64,000 nt of DNA from Collinsella sp. Its GTDB lineage: Bacteria; Actinomycetota; Coriobacteriia; Coriobacteriales; Coriobacteriaceae. A program made the translations under genes and the position numbers. Within the stretch, counting starts at the first letter, position 1. The number at the start of each line of letters is the position of its first letter. Positions 52,422-60,863 of this stretch are shown here, in pieces. The notes beneath the pieces were generated by a model. It was not told where the DNA came from. It was given only the letters and a program-made list of their open reading frames with translations, and ran no database searches. The stretch spans positions 12,140-76,139 of the forward strand of contig JAGZUC010000013.1 in the NCBI GenBank assembly GCA_018380195.1, written 5' to 3'.

Positions 52422-53432
52422 CTACGCCCGCAAGTCCTTTACGCTGGAACGCTCGACCAGCACACCCGAGACAAGCGTACGGCTTCTGGAGCTCGGGGCT
52501 TCCAGACCTGCGACGACCTCATTAAGCGCACGGACGCCCAGCTCGCGGTGGCGGAACTTCACCGACGTCAGAATCGAGTTGGGAATCGTCTTGTAGAGCT
52601 CATCGTCGAAGCCGATCACGGACACGTCGTCGGGCACACTGAGCCCTCTGTCACGTAGGGCCATCATCACGCCGTTTGCCATGCAGTCGTTAGCAGCGAG
52701 GACCGCCGTGCAATCGGGCTTATCGGCAAGCACAAGGCCCGCGGCATAGCCACTATCCGCATTCCAATCGCCTTGCAGAGGCTCGGGCGGCTCAATGCCA
52801 CGCGCCTCGAGTGCCGCACGCCAACCTTTCATACGGCACTGGCTCGACAGCGACTCTTTCTTACCAGAGACGAAGTACACGTTTTTATGCCCGCGATTCA
52901 AGAAGTACTCGCACGCCATGCGCGCACCACCCTCTTGATCGTCACTGACGGTAGAGCAGGTAGGATGCTCCATCGGCGTGATAATCACCGTCTTGAGGTC
53001 TTTCGGAGCCTCAAAGGTATCAAAGTCATCGACCATCTGACGCAGGTTGAAGATCATGCCATCAACAGGCAGCTGCGACATCCTGTGCGCCGCATCGGCA
53101 AGGGTCATCTTCTCCGCTGCGCACTTCTTAATCATCGTAAGCGCAAAACCACGCTCCTCGGCAGCATCGGCGATTCCGTCAATCATGTCCACGGCACCGC
53201 CCGACAAGTGAAACATCACGACGCCAATGCACCCGTAACGGCCCAACTTGAGCGAACGCGCGGCAAAGTTGGTTCGAAACCCGAGCGCCTCCATTGCGGA
53301 ATGGACCTTATCGCGTGTCGACTCTCGCACGCTATCGGGCTCGTTGATCACGCGCGAAACCGTCTTGAGAGAAACACCCGCGGCAATCGCCACGTCGTTC
53401 ATCGAAACGTTTTTCTTGTCCATCGTTGTCAC
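52422..53432 (-). CDS. LacI family repressor of lac cassette 3
   Basis: A 336-aa LacI-type protein; HTH about 9-58 with recognition helix SLKTVSRVINE, hinge AARSLKLGR, effector domain with TPMEHPTCSTVSDD and VIGFDDELYKTI. GTG 53432 is preferred because GGAG lies five nt upstream; ATG 53423 is the alternative. Divergent from lacE3-lacG3. It is the most diverged of the four galactoside-type LacI paralogs, and its presumed operator is correspondingly harder to recognise. Confidence 0.88.
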   Translation of the reverse strand: MTTMDKKNVSMNDVAIAAGVSLKTVSRVINEPDSVRESTRDKVHSAMEALGFRTNFAARSLKLGRYGCIGVVMFHLSGGAVDMIDGIADAAEERGFALTMIKKCAAEKMTLADAAHRMSQLPVDGMIFNLRQMVDDFDTFEAPKDLKTVIITPMEHPTCSTVSDDQEGGARMACEYFLNRGHKNVYFVSGKKESLSSQCRMKGWRAALEARGIEPPEPLQGDWNADSGYAAGLVLADKPDCTAVLAANDCMANGVMMALRDRGLSVPDDVSVIGFDDELYKTIPNSILTSVKFRHRELGVRALNEVVAGLEAPSSRSRTLVSGVLVERSSVKDLRA

Positions 53433-53505
53433 TGCTTCTCCACTCGGTTCTCTATCGCTTGTTTTTTGCGTTCTAGCATACACCACCTGCCTGACTGATA
53501 AATCA

Positions 53506-53581
53506 ACCGTTTACCGAACAATATCGACCACTCACCCGTATATCCTTGTTGCTCTTCCAAAAATGTCTTACGTTGTCATTT
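53506..53581. promoter_or_regulatory. Cassette 3 control region
   Basis: ACCGTTTACCGA (53506-53517, near the shared motif), an imperfect LacR-like direct repeat GAACA-ATATC-GACCA (53516-53530), and a possible LacI site AAATGTCTTACGTTGTCATTT (53561-53581). Only one LacI-like site is apparent here. Confidence 0.5.
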
Positions 53582-53684
53582 CGCAATGCCTTCCTTACCC
53601 AGGAAGGTTTCCGGGCAGTCCTGACCATCCATCGACGACCAGTTCCATCCACATGCATCGCGCATCAAGTAGCAAAGGAGCTCT

Positions 53685-55463
53685 ATGGACGCCATCGTAA
53701 AGATGCTCGAGAAGCATCAACCGTTCTTTGAGAAGATCTCGAGGAACATCTACCTCCAGGCTATTAAGGACGGATTCCTTGGGTGCATGCCCATCGTCCT
53801 CACCTCTTCGATCTTTCTGCTGATCGCCACCCTTCCCGGCGTAGTCGGCATCACGCTGCCCCAGCCGCTCATCGACTGGTGCAACAAGCTGTACAACTTC
53901 ACCATGGGCGTCATGGGCATCATGGTCGCCGGCACCACTGCCAAGAACTTTACGGCTTCCATGAACCGTCGCATGCCCGCCGGCAAGGTGCTCAACGACG
54001 GCTCCACCATGGTGGCCGCCCAGTGCAGTATGCTTTTGCTCGCCGTTACGCAGTTCACCACCAAGTTCAACGGCTCCGAGCTTTCGGTCTTCGACTGCAC
54101 CAGCATGGGCACGCGCGGTCTGTTCTCGGCCTATATCGCCGCGTTCATCACCGTGTGGGTCTACAAATTCTGCGTCTCGCGCGATCTGACCATTAAGCTG
54201 CCCAAGGAGGTTCCGGGTGCCATCGCTCAGAACTTCCGCGACATCATCCCCTTTGGCGGCACCGTCATCATCTGCGGCATCATCGATGTCGTCGTGCGCA
54301 ACCTCATGGGCGTTCCGTTCTCCGAGCTGCTCATCAAGCTGCTCTCCCCGCTCTTCACTGCAGCAGAGACCTACCCCGGACTCATCCTTATCCAGGCAGC
54401 CACCGCGTTCTTCTGGTTCATCGGTGTCCATGGTCCTTCGATTGTCCAGCCGGGCATCGACCCCATCCGTCTTGCCAACCAGGCTGAGAACCTGCAGGTT
54501 CTGCTGGCCGGCGGCCACCCCGCCCACTCCCTCACCTTTAACATGTCGCTCGTGGGTGAGTTCGGCGGCACCGGCGCCACGTTCATCGTGCCGCTTCTGC
54601 TGATTCTCTTTATGAAGTCCAAGCAGCTCAAAGCCGTCGGTAAGGCCTCGATCGTTCCTGTTGCCTTCGCCGTCAACGAACCGCTGCTCTTTGGCGCGCC
54701 GATGATCCTTAACCCCTACATGCTCATCCCCTTTGTTGCCGCCGGCTGCGTCAACGTGAGTGTTGCCAAGTTCTTTATCGATAACGTGGGCATGAACGGC
54801 TTCTCCTTCGTGGTGCCCTGGGCCACCCCCGCCCCCATCGGCATTTTCATCACCACGAACTTCCAGCTTATCGCCCTGGTTTTTGTCGCGATCATCATCT
54901 TGCTGGACGCCATCATCTACCTGCCGTTCTTGAAGGCATACGATAAGCTGCTCTGCGACCAGGAGACCGAGCGCGCCGCCGAGCTGGGTCTCGAGTCCGA
55001 TGGTGCTGCCACCATCACCGCCAGCACCTCTGCGCCCGCTGTCGAGCAGACCGCCGCTTCCGTCGAGCCGACCGCCGCTGCCGCCGACAGCAAGCCTGTC
55101 GCCGATCAGCCCGAGCCCGCCTCCGACGCATCCGCTAAGAAGGATGTCGATGGCCTGAAGGTCCTCGTCCTGTGCGCCGGCGCCGGCACCTCTGCCATGC
55201 TTGCCAACGCCATCAAGGAAGGTGCTGCGCAGACCGGAGAGAACATCGCTTCCTCCGCAGGCGCCTATGGCCAGCACACTGCCATCATGGATCAGTACGA
55301 CGTTATCGTGCTTGCCCCGCAGGTCCGTAGCTACTACAACGACATGAAGGCCGACACCGATCGCCTGGGCATTAAGCTGCTCGCTCCCCGCGGTAAGGAA
55401 TATATCGACCTTACCCGCGATCCCGCCGGCGCCATTAAGTGGCTCCGCGAGAACCTCGACTAG
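53685..55463 (+). CDS. lacE: PTS EIICB permease, lactose/beta-galactoside type (cassette 3)
   Basis: A 592-aa membrane protein: IIC domain (about 1-420, motif IGVHGPSIVQP), long Ala/Ser/Pro linker (about 435-490), IIB domain with LVLCAGAGTSAMLANAI, Cys497. AAAGGAG lies a few nt upstream of ATG 53685. It precedes lacG3 by 76 bp. As with the other two permeases, no IIA domain is present. Confidence 0.9.
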   Translation: MDAIVKMLEKHQPFFEKISRNIYLQAIKDGFLGCMPIVLTSSIFLLIATLPGVVGITLPQPLIDWCNKLYNFTMGVMGIMVAGTTAKNFTASMNRRMPAGKVLNDGSTMVAAQCSMLLLAVTQFTTKFNGSELSVFDCTSMGTRGLFSAYIAAFITVWVYKFCVSRDLTIKLPKEVPGAIAQNFRDIIPFGGTVIICGIIDVVVRNLMGVPFSELLIKLLSPLFTAAETYPGLILIQAATAFFWFIGVHGPSIVQPGIDPIRLANQAENLQVLLAGGHPAHSLTFNMSLVGEFGGTGATFIVPLLLILFMKSKQLKAVGKASIVPVAFAVNEPLLFGAPMILNPYMLIPFVAAGCVNVSVAKFFIDNVGMNGFSFVVPWATPAPIGIFITTNFQLIALVFVAIIILLDAIIYLPFLKAYDKLLCDQETERAAELGLESDGAATITASTSAPAVEQTAASVEPTAAAADSKPVADQPEPASDASAKKDVDGLKVLVLCAGAGTSAMLANAIKEGAAQTGENIASSAGAYGQHTAIMDQYDVIVLAPQVRSYYNDMKADTDRLGIKLLAPRGKEYIDLTRDPAGAIKWLRENLD

Positions 55464-55539
55464 GCTCCTCCCTCTGTTGGTGCCCGGATCCCCAGTTCGG
55501 GCACCTCTCCCTATTCGTATCCCACAGAAAGGATGACTC

Positions 55540-56961
55540 ATGACCAACCCCATGCAGTTCCCCGACGGCTTTGTGTTTGGCGGCGCCACCGCCGCTTACC
55601 AGGTTGAGGGCGAGACCCGTACGCACGGCAAGGGCAAAGTGCCCTGGGACGATTTCCTGTCTGCTCAGGGTCGCTTCTCCCCCGACCCCGCAAGCGATTT
55701 CTACAACAAGTACCCGGTCGATATCGACCTGTGCCAGCGCTTCGGCATCAACGGTATCCGTGTCTCCATCGCTTGGAGCCGCATCTTCCCCAACGGCACC
55801 GGTGAGATTAACCCCGAGGGTGTTGCCTTCTATCACGAGCTCTTTGCCACCTGCAATAAAGCCGGCGTTATCCCCTATGTCACGCTCGATCACTTTGATA
55901 CGCCCGAGGCCTTTTATCAGAACGGCGGCGAGGGCTTCCTGACACGCACGACGATCGACGCCTTTGTCGAGTACGCCAAGTTCTGCTTTGCCGAGTTCAC
56001 CGAGGTCAAGCACTGGTTTACCTTTAACGAGATTCCCGCGACCGCCGAGGGCAGCTTTATCGTCGGCAACTGGCCGCACGGCGAGAAGTATCGCCTGGAC
56101 AAGGCCTTCCAGCTCATGCACAACATGATGGTGGCCCATGCCAAGGCCGTCGTCGCCTTCCACGAGGGCGGCTTTGAGGGCGAGATCGGCATTGTCCAGA
56201 ACCTGGAGCCCAAGTATCCCCTCGATCCCAACAGTGCTGCCGACTGCGAGGCCGCCCGCATGGCCGACGTCATCAACAACCGCTGGGTACTCGACGCCAC
56301 CTTCCGCGGCCACTATGCAGCCGACACCATGGAGGCTGCGACCAAGCTGGCCCATATTGCCGGCGGCGAGCTCGACGTCCGCGACGAGGACATCGCCGCG
56401 CTGACCGCCGCGCTCCCCTACAACGATTGCCTGGGCGTCAACACCTACAAGTGCCAGTTCCTGCGTGCCGCCGAAGGCGAAAACGACATCAACCACAATG
56501 GCACTGGCGACAAGGGCTCCTCGCGCTGGTTCCTCAAGGGCGTGGGCGAGTCATGCGTGCGCGAAGGCATACCCACCACCGATTGGGACTGGATCATCTA
56601 TCCCGAGGGCCTCTACGACCTGCTGCTCCGCATTAAGAACGATTACCCCAACTACAAGAAGATCTACATCACCGAGAACGGCATGGGCTATAAGGACGAC
56701 TTCGAGGACGGCTTTATCGATGACGCCCCTCGTATCGACTACATGCGTCAGCATCTCGCGTGGATCCTCAAGGCGATCGACGGCGGCGTGAACGTCGATG
56801 GTTACTTTGTGTGGTCGCTGCAGGACCAGTTCTCCTGGACCAACGGCTATAACAAGCGCTATGGCCTGTTCTACATCGACTTTGAGACCCAGAAGCGCTA
56901 TCCCAAGGCGAGCGCGTACTGGTACAAGAACGTCGCGGAGACCGGCCTGCTCATGGCTTAA
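55540..56961 (+). CDS. lacG: GH1 6-phospho-beta-galactosidase (cassette 3)
   Basis: A 473-aa GH1 enzyme, closest by eye to the cassette 1 enzyme (shared FVFGGATAAYQVEGETRTHG). Acid/base E164 (TFNEI), nucleophile E379 (ITENG), and FSWTNGYNKRYG with S432, W433, K439, Y441. It keeps the LacG-type specificity tryptophan and phosphate-binding set. AAAGGA lies upstream of ATG 55540. Followed by a strong terminator and a two-unit hairpin array. Confidence 0.92.
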   Translation: MTNPMQFPDGFVFGGATAAYQVEGETRTHGKGKVPWDDFLSAQGRFSPDPASDFYNKYPVDIDLCQRFGINGIRVSIAWSRIFPNGTGEINPEGVAFYHELFATCNKAGVIPYVTLDHFDTPEAFYQNGGEGFLTRTTIDAFVEYAKFCFAEFTEVKHWFTFNEIPATAEGSFIVGNWPHGEKYRLDKAFQLMHNMMVAHAKAVVAFHEGGFEGEIGIVQNLEPKYPLDPNSAADCEAARMADVINNRWVLDATFRGHYAADTMEAATKLAHIAGGELDVRDEDIAALTAALPYNDCLGVNTYKCQFLRAAEGENDINHNGTGDKGSSRWFLKGVGESCVREGIPTTDWDWIIYPEGLYDLLLRIKNDYPNYKKIYITENGMGYKDDFEDGFIDDAPRIDYMRQHLAWILKAIDGGVNVDGYFVWSLQDQFSWTNGYNKRYGLFYIDFETQKRYPKASAYWYKNVAETGLLMA

Positions 56962-56984
56962 CTTCTGCCACATACCCCCTGTCG

Positions 56985-57027
56985 GCCGCATGCGAATCCC
57001 TCCACGGGTTCGCATGCGGCTTTTTTG
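56985..57027 (+). terminator. Intrinsic terminator of lac cassette 3
   Basis: GCCGCATGCGAA (56985-56996) pairs with TTCGCATGCGGC (57009-57020), followed by TTTTTTG. Confidence 0.93.
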
Positions 57028-57053
57028 TTTTGGTGGGCCCGAGCGGATCATTC

Positions 57054-57190
57054 GTCTCAATCTGTAACATCTAGACGACTATTTCACCCCTATCCGTTAC
57101 AGATTCAGACAAACGGAATCGGCCAGGCAGAAAATCTCGATCTGTAACATCTAGATGAGCTTTTCTCCCCTAACTGTTACAGATCGAGAC
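57054..57190. repeat. Hairpin array, 2 units (after cassette 3)
   Basis: Units 57054-57110 and 57135-57190, CTGTAACA at 57062 and 57142 (80-bp period). Same GTCTCAATCTGTAACA / GTTACAGAT-type arms as the arrays after cassettes 1 and 2, with the spacer CAAACGGAATCGGCC. Confidence 0.85.
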
Positions 57191-57256
57191 AATCGGATGG
57201 TAGAATCCAAACTATCCAATCAGCTATGGAGCGCAGCCTCAAGTTTTCGGTATCAC

Positions 57257-57307
57257 GAACGGGCTTTCGGTATCATTTGGTGCCGACATGACACCGAAAG
57301 CCCGTTC
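57257..57307. repeat. Inverted repeat between cassette 3 and the AlbA_2 regulator
   Basis: GAACGGGCTTTCGGT (57257-57271) and ACCGAAAGCCCGTTC (57293-57307), perfect 15-bp arms. A direct copy of TTTTCGGTATCA lies just upstream. No T-tract. Confidence 0.6.
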
Positions 57308-57397
57308 GGCTATGCGAGAGAATCCGGTGCGCCAGCTCGGCCAAACCACAGGCCCACAAACTTCATTTACCCGCAGAACGTCACTGCATCCACGTTT

Positions 57398-57508
57398 GCG
57401 TGTCAAATCGCGTCACATTGACACGTAAAATGACACGCAAATTTTTTCGTGTCATAATTTTGACGCGTAAAATGACGTGTAAAATTTTACGTGTCATTTT
57501 TCACGTCA
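57398..57508. promoter_or_regulatory. Array of nine TGACRYG half-sites upstream of the AlbA_2 regulator
   Basis: Half-sites of TGACACG or its complement at 57398, 57410, 57419, 57431, 57448, 57461, 57473, 57489 and 57503, in both orientations, with AT-rich spacers. The array ends about 25 bp before the start codon. Best explained as multiple operators for the regulator it precedes, forming an autoregulated promoter. Confidence 0.7.
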
Positions 57509-57533
57509 AATTGAAGCGAAACGGAGCAAAACG

Positions 57534-58790
57534 ATGCGAGAATCCAAAGATCTTGAATTCAAGGAATGCGTCACCAATTCGTTCCTTAAAACCGTCTCCG
57601 CTTATGCAAATGGCACGGGAGGACGCGTTCTATTTGGAATTAACGACGACGGAGAAGCCGTTGGCATCGATGATCCCAAGCAGACCTGCCTGGATATCGA
57701 AAACAAGATTAACGATTCGATCATCCCCCAGCCCGATTACTCCCTAAAGATCAACGAGTCCGATGCAACCGTGGAGCTTACGGTCTTTCCCGGCAGATCA
57801 AAGCCTTACCTATACCGCTCGAAGGCATACAAGCGCAATGACACCGCGACCATACCAGTTGATACCCTAGGCCTTTCACGTCTTGTACTCGAGGGTCAAA
57901 ATCTCTCCTTTGAGCAGCTCCCGGCAAACAAACAAGATTTATCTTTCACCGTTTTAGAGAATCGCCTAACAGCAAAACTTTCGCTTCAGTCATTCACAAC
58001 CGATACTCTCAAAACCCTTGGCCTGCTTGATGAAACCGGAACCTACAACAACGCGGCAGAACTGCTCGCGGACGAGAATGGCTTCCCAGGTATCGACATC
58101 GCAGTGTTTGGTGAAACTATCAACCTCATTAAGCAGCGCAAAACTCTTGAGCATGCATCCGTTCTAGCGGAAATTGACGGAGCCCTTGAGCTTTTCGAAA
58201 TTCAGTACTGTTACGAAGAGATCAAGGGGATGGAGCGAATCCGCAAGGAGCTCATTCCGCTCGAAGCATTCCGCGAGGCCATTACCAATGCAGTCGTTCA
58301 TAGGACTTGGGATGCGCCCGCACACATCCGCATCTCGATGTTCGACGACCGCGTGGAAGTCGCTTCGCCCGGTGGCTTGCCGGCAAGCATGACCGTCGAT
58401 GAATATCTATCCGACATGCTATCCGTTAGACGCAATCGTATTCTTGCCGAAGTCTTTTTGCGCCTGGGTCTTATCGAAGCCTTTGGAACGGGCATCATGC
58501 GAATTCGCGATACCTATAAGAACAGCGTCAGAAAGCCCCGGTTTCAAGTTTCGGATAACGCCATTGTGGTCACACTTCCCCTACTCATGGATAACCCTGG
58601 GCTCGAAGGCGACGAACTTACCGTATTCGGACTGCTGAGTGGAGTACACCCTCAATCGACAAGCGAGCTTGCGGCTAAAGTCACCTTTAGTCGTTCGAAG
58701 CTACTCCGCATCCTCAAAAAACTCGTTGAGACAGGCCTGGCGACAGTTGAAGGCGCCGGCAGGGGGCAGAGATATCGCCTGCTGCGCTAG
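57534..58790 (+). CDS. AlbA_2 (Schlafen-like) domain transcriptional regulator with ATPase-like and wHTH domains
   Basis: A 418-aa protein. The N-terminal AlbA_2/Schlafen-type domain (about 1-120) begins ESKDLEFKECVTNSFLKTVSAYAN and has GGRVLFGINDDGEAVGI. A central ATP-binding-like region (about 235-330) has EAFREAITNAVVHR and EAFGTGIMRI. A C-terminal winged helix (about 360-418) has STSELAAKVTFSRSKLLRIL. Such proteins are common, mostly uncharacterised regulators. GGAG lies about 9 nt upstream of ATG 57534. The half-site array directly in front implies autoregulation. It ends at the base before the convergent lacR-like stop. Confidence 0.88.
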   Translation: MRESKDLEFKECVTNSFLKTVSAYANGTGGRVLFGINDDGEAVGIDDPKQTCLDIENKINDSIIPQPDYSLKINESDATVELTVFPGRSKPYLYRSKAYKRNDTATIPVDTLGLSRLVLEGQNLSFEQLPANKQDLSFTVLENRLTAKLSLQSFTTDTLKTLGLLDETGTYNNAAELLADENGFPGIDIAVFGETINLIKQRKTLEHASVLAEIDGALELFEIQYCYEEIKGMERIRKELIPLEAFREAITNAVVHRTWDAPAHIRISMFDDRVEVASPGGLPASMTVDEYLSDMLSVRRNRILAEVFLRLGLIEAFGTGIMRIRDTYKNSVRKPRFQVSDNAIVVTLPLLMDNPGLEGDELTVFGLLSGVHPQSTSELAAKVTFSRSKLLRILKKLVETGLATVEGAGRGQRYRLLR

Positions 58791-59555
58791 CTAGCAGATG
58801 ACCTGCGTATGCTCCTCGATGGCGGCACGATCTTCGGCGGCGATGCCCGGCTCGCACACCACGGCGTCCAAATTGTCCAGGCGACAGAAGGTGTAGAAGT
58901 CGCGCTTGCCGATCTTGCTGGAGTCGGCGATCAGATAGCGCGAGTCGGCCTTGCTAAAGGCGAGCTGCTGGATGCGGCCCTCTTCCATGTTAGACGTGGA
59001 CACGTCGCCGTCCAAAATGCCGTTGGCGCCGATATAGGCTGCGTCAATACCCAGCGCGCGCAGGGTATCCTCGGCCATGGGGCCCACAAAGGCGGCGGTG
59101 CGGCGGCGATACATGCCGCCCACGAGGCACAGGTCGCAGTCTTCGCGCGCCTCGAGCAGATTAAACACCGAAAGCGAATTGGTCACAATGCGCAGGCGAA
59201 ACGCCGGCAGCATCGAGGCCATCTGCTCAACCGTGGTGCCCGGGCCCAAAAAGATGGTCGAGCCTTCCTCGATAAGCTCCACAGCACGGCGCGCAATCTG
59301 CAGCTTTTCCTCGGCATGCTTGGTGCGCTTTTCGCTGTGCGAGTACTCATGGCGCAGCATAGCGTGAGGACGGCCCTGTGCACTGCGGGCTCCGCCGTGC
59401 ACGCGCTCGATCTCGCCTAGGCTCGCAAGCTCCTCAAGATCACGGCGGATCGTCATATCCGAGACACCCAACGCATCAGAAATCTCTTTAACCGAAACCG
59501 TGCCCTGCTCCTCGAGCAGCTGACGAACCTTATCCTGACGCTCCGCCTTGATCAT
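58791..59555 (-). CDS. DeoR family regulator, LacR-like, divergent from the gat PTS
   Basis: A 254-aa regulator. wHTH (1-58) with VSVKEISDALGVSDMTIRRDL and EIERVHGGARS. The effector domain has FLGPGTTVEQMASML and VGGMYRRRTAAFVGPMAE, as in LacR/GatR sugar-phosphate sensors. ATG 59555 has AAAGGAG upstream. Divergent from gatABC across a region with several GAACA sites. The same sites occur at lacABXC, lacF and two lac cassettes, so it is the best candidate for an overall repressor of galactose-6-phosphate metabolism, as LacR is in lactic acid bacteria. Confidence 0.88.
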   Translation of the reverse strand: MIKAERQDKVRQLLEEQGTVSVKEISDALGVSDMTIRRDLEELASLGEIERVHGGARSAQGRPHAMLRHEYSHSEKRTKHAEEKLQIARRAVELIEEGSTIFLGPGTTVEQMASMLPAFRLRIVTNSLSVFNLLEAREDCDLCLVGGMYRRRTAAFVGPMAEDTLRALGIDAAYIGANGILDGDVSTSNMEEGRIQQLAFSKADSRYLIADSSKIGKRDFYTFCRLDNLDAVVCEPGIAAEDRAAIEEHTQVIC

Positions 59556-59596
59556 TTTTACTCCTTTGAGTGATTTTGTTCGCAGTTATAGTAATC

Positions 59597-59863
59597 GAAC
59601 AGTTATGCTCACTCACCCTAAACGGTCGATTTTTCCCGGTGAACGGTAGAAAACTCGGTGTCAAACGTAGAATGACGAATTATTTAGACGCCAAGAGACC
59701 GACAAAAAATGTGTAAATAGCTGCTCTTTTAAAATCATTTCAATCAAATGCGCCTCAATAAAGCAAATTGAACTTTACCGAACACTCGAAAACAGATTGA
59801 CACACTAGTTCTCTTTGACTTAATTATTTAGCGACTTAAACAAACAGATTCGAACATGTTCGA
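59597..59863. promoter_or_regulatory. gat/lacR divergent control region
   Basis: ATCGAACA (59594-59601), CCCGGTGAACGGTA (59635-59648), CCGAACACTCGAAAACA (59778-59794) and the perfect palindrome TCGAACATGTTCGA (59850-59863). The palindrome covers an in-frame ATG at 59856 that is therefore unlikely to be the gatA start. About 336 bp without a gene. Confidence 0.65.
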
Positions 59864-59891
59864 TCTGCATGTAACGGAAGGAGTTGCAGAC

Positions 59892-60383
59892 ATGTCCGCA
59901 GAGAGCAATCTGTTCTTCGAAGACACCGTGTTTGTTTGCGACCGCACCACGCAAGAAGAGGTCTTTACCGAGATCGCCAATAAGCTGTCACTCAAAAACT
60001 ATGTGGCGCCCGCGTTTCTCGAGAATATCATCGAGCGCGAAAAGGGCTACCCCACCGGCATGGATATGTCTGTCGTCGACCCCGAGTTGCCCAGCTTTGC
60101 CGTTCCTCACACCGAGGTCGAGTTCGTTCACACCCGTCGCATCGTCCCCGTCAAGCTGACGACCCCCGTCGAGTGGCACTCCATGATCGACCCCTCGCAG
60201 ACCTTCCCCGTCTCGTTCCTGTTCATGATCCTCAACGACGACAAGGAGGCCCAGGTGGGCATCCTCGCCAAGATCATGGACTTCGTTAACGCTCTTGGCA
60301 CCGATCGCGTCAAGGAGCTGTTCTCCATGACCGACGCCAAGGCCATCTACCAGTTCTTGGTCGACAACTTTCCTGCCGACTAG
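59892..60383 (+). CDS. gatA: PTS EIIA, galactitol/galactose (GatA-like) type
   Basis: A 163-aa cytosolic phosphocarrier of the fructose/mannitol-type EIIA fold. The phosphorylated His is H73 in FAVPHTEVEFVH. ATG 59892 has AAGGAG eight nt upstream; the earlier in-frame ATG lies in an operator. First gene of gatABC. Because no galactitol-1-phosphate dehydrogenase is nearby while lacAB is, galactose (entering as galactose-6-phosphate) is as likely a substrate as galactitol. Confidence 0.9.
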   Translation: MSAESNLFFEDTVFVCDRTTQEEVFTEIANKLSLKNYVAPAFLENIIEREKGYPTGMDMSVVDPELPSFAVPHTEVEFVHTRRIVPVKLTTPVEWHSMIDPSQTFPVSFLFMILNDDKEAQVGILAKIMDFVNALGTDRVKELFSMTDAKAIYQFLVDNFPAD

Positions 60384-60436
60384 TCAACCACCCTTAGGAA
60401 TCCGCGGAATAACCCGCATAGAGAAAGGAATTCATC

Positions 60437-60742
60437 ATGATTAAGGTTCTCGCAGCTTGTGGCGCCGGTGTTAACTCCAGCCACCAGATCAAGGACGCCA
60501 TCGAGTCCGAGTTCAAGAATCGTGGCTACAACCTGCACTGCGACGCTGTGATGATCAAGGACGTCAATGAGGAGATGCTCTCTCAGTACGACATCTTCGC
60601 CCAGATTGCCAAGACCGACTTTGGCTTTGAGGTTAAGACCCCGATCGTCGACGCCGGCCCGATCCTCTATCGCATGCCTGCCATGGCTAAGCCGGTTTAC
60701 GACAAGATTGAGGCCATTATCAAGGAAAAGGGTCTCAACTAA
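60437..60742 (+). CDS. gatB: PTS EIIB, galactitol/galactose (GatB-like) type
   Basis: A 101-aa cytosolic EIIB: VLAACGAGVNSSHQIKDAI carries the phosphocysteine Cys9. It passes phosphate from GatA to the sugar carried by GatC. AAAGGA lies upstream of ATG 60437, 53 bp after gatA. A terminator-like hairpin separates it from gatC. Confidence 0.92.
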   Translation: MIKVLAACGAGVNSSHQIKDAIESEFKNRGYNLHCDAVMIKDVNEEMLSQYDIFAQIAKTDFGFEVKTPIVDAGPILYRMPAMAKPVYDKIEAIIKEKGLN

Positions 60743-60778
60743 TCATTTGCAGCTTCGCTCTGCACAATCTTTGGCTTT

Positions 60779-60816
60779 AAGGAAGATGACGACCGGGAAC
60801 GGCATCTTCCTTTTTT
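60779..60816 (+). terminator. Terminator-like hairpin inside the gat operon (between gatB and gatC)
   Basis: AAGGAAGATG and CATCTTCC pair around a 14-nt loop and are followed by TTTTTT. It has full intrinsic-terminator form, yet gatC follows in the same direction 47 nt later. Confidence 0.82.
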
Positions 60817-60863
60817 AAGGCAACATACGGAAAAGGAAACACTCTTTTAGGAAAGAGGGAGAC

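Noticed and set aside
42334..56961. Cassette enzymes as 6-phospho-beta-glucosidases
   Set aside because: All three retain the LacG-type tryptophan and the Ser/Lys/Tyr phosphate-binding set, and lacAB/lacC are nearby; a glucosidase role is not excluded but is less likely.
57398..57508. Possible CRISPR or replication iterons
   Set aside because: The half-sites are 6-8 bp with irregular 9-17 bp spacing and mixed orientation, directly upstream of one gene. No Rep or cas gene is present; operator array fits better.
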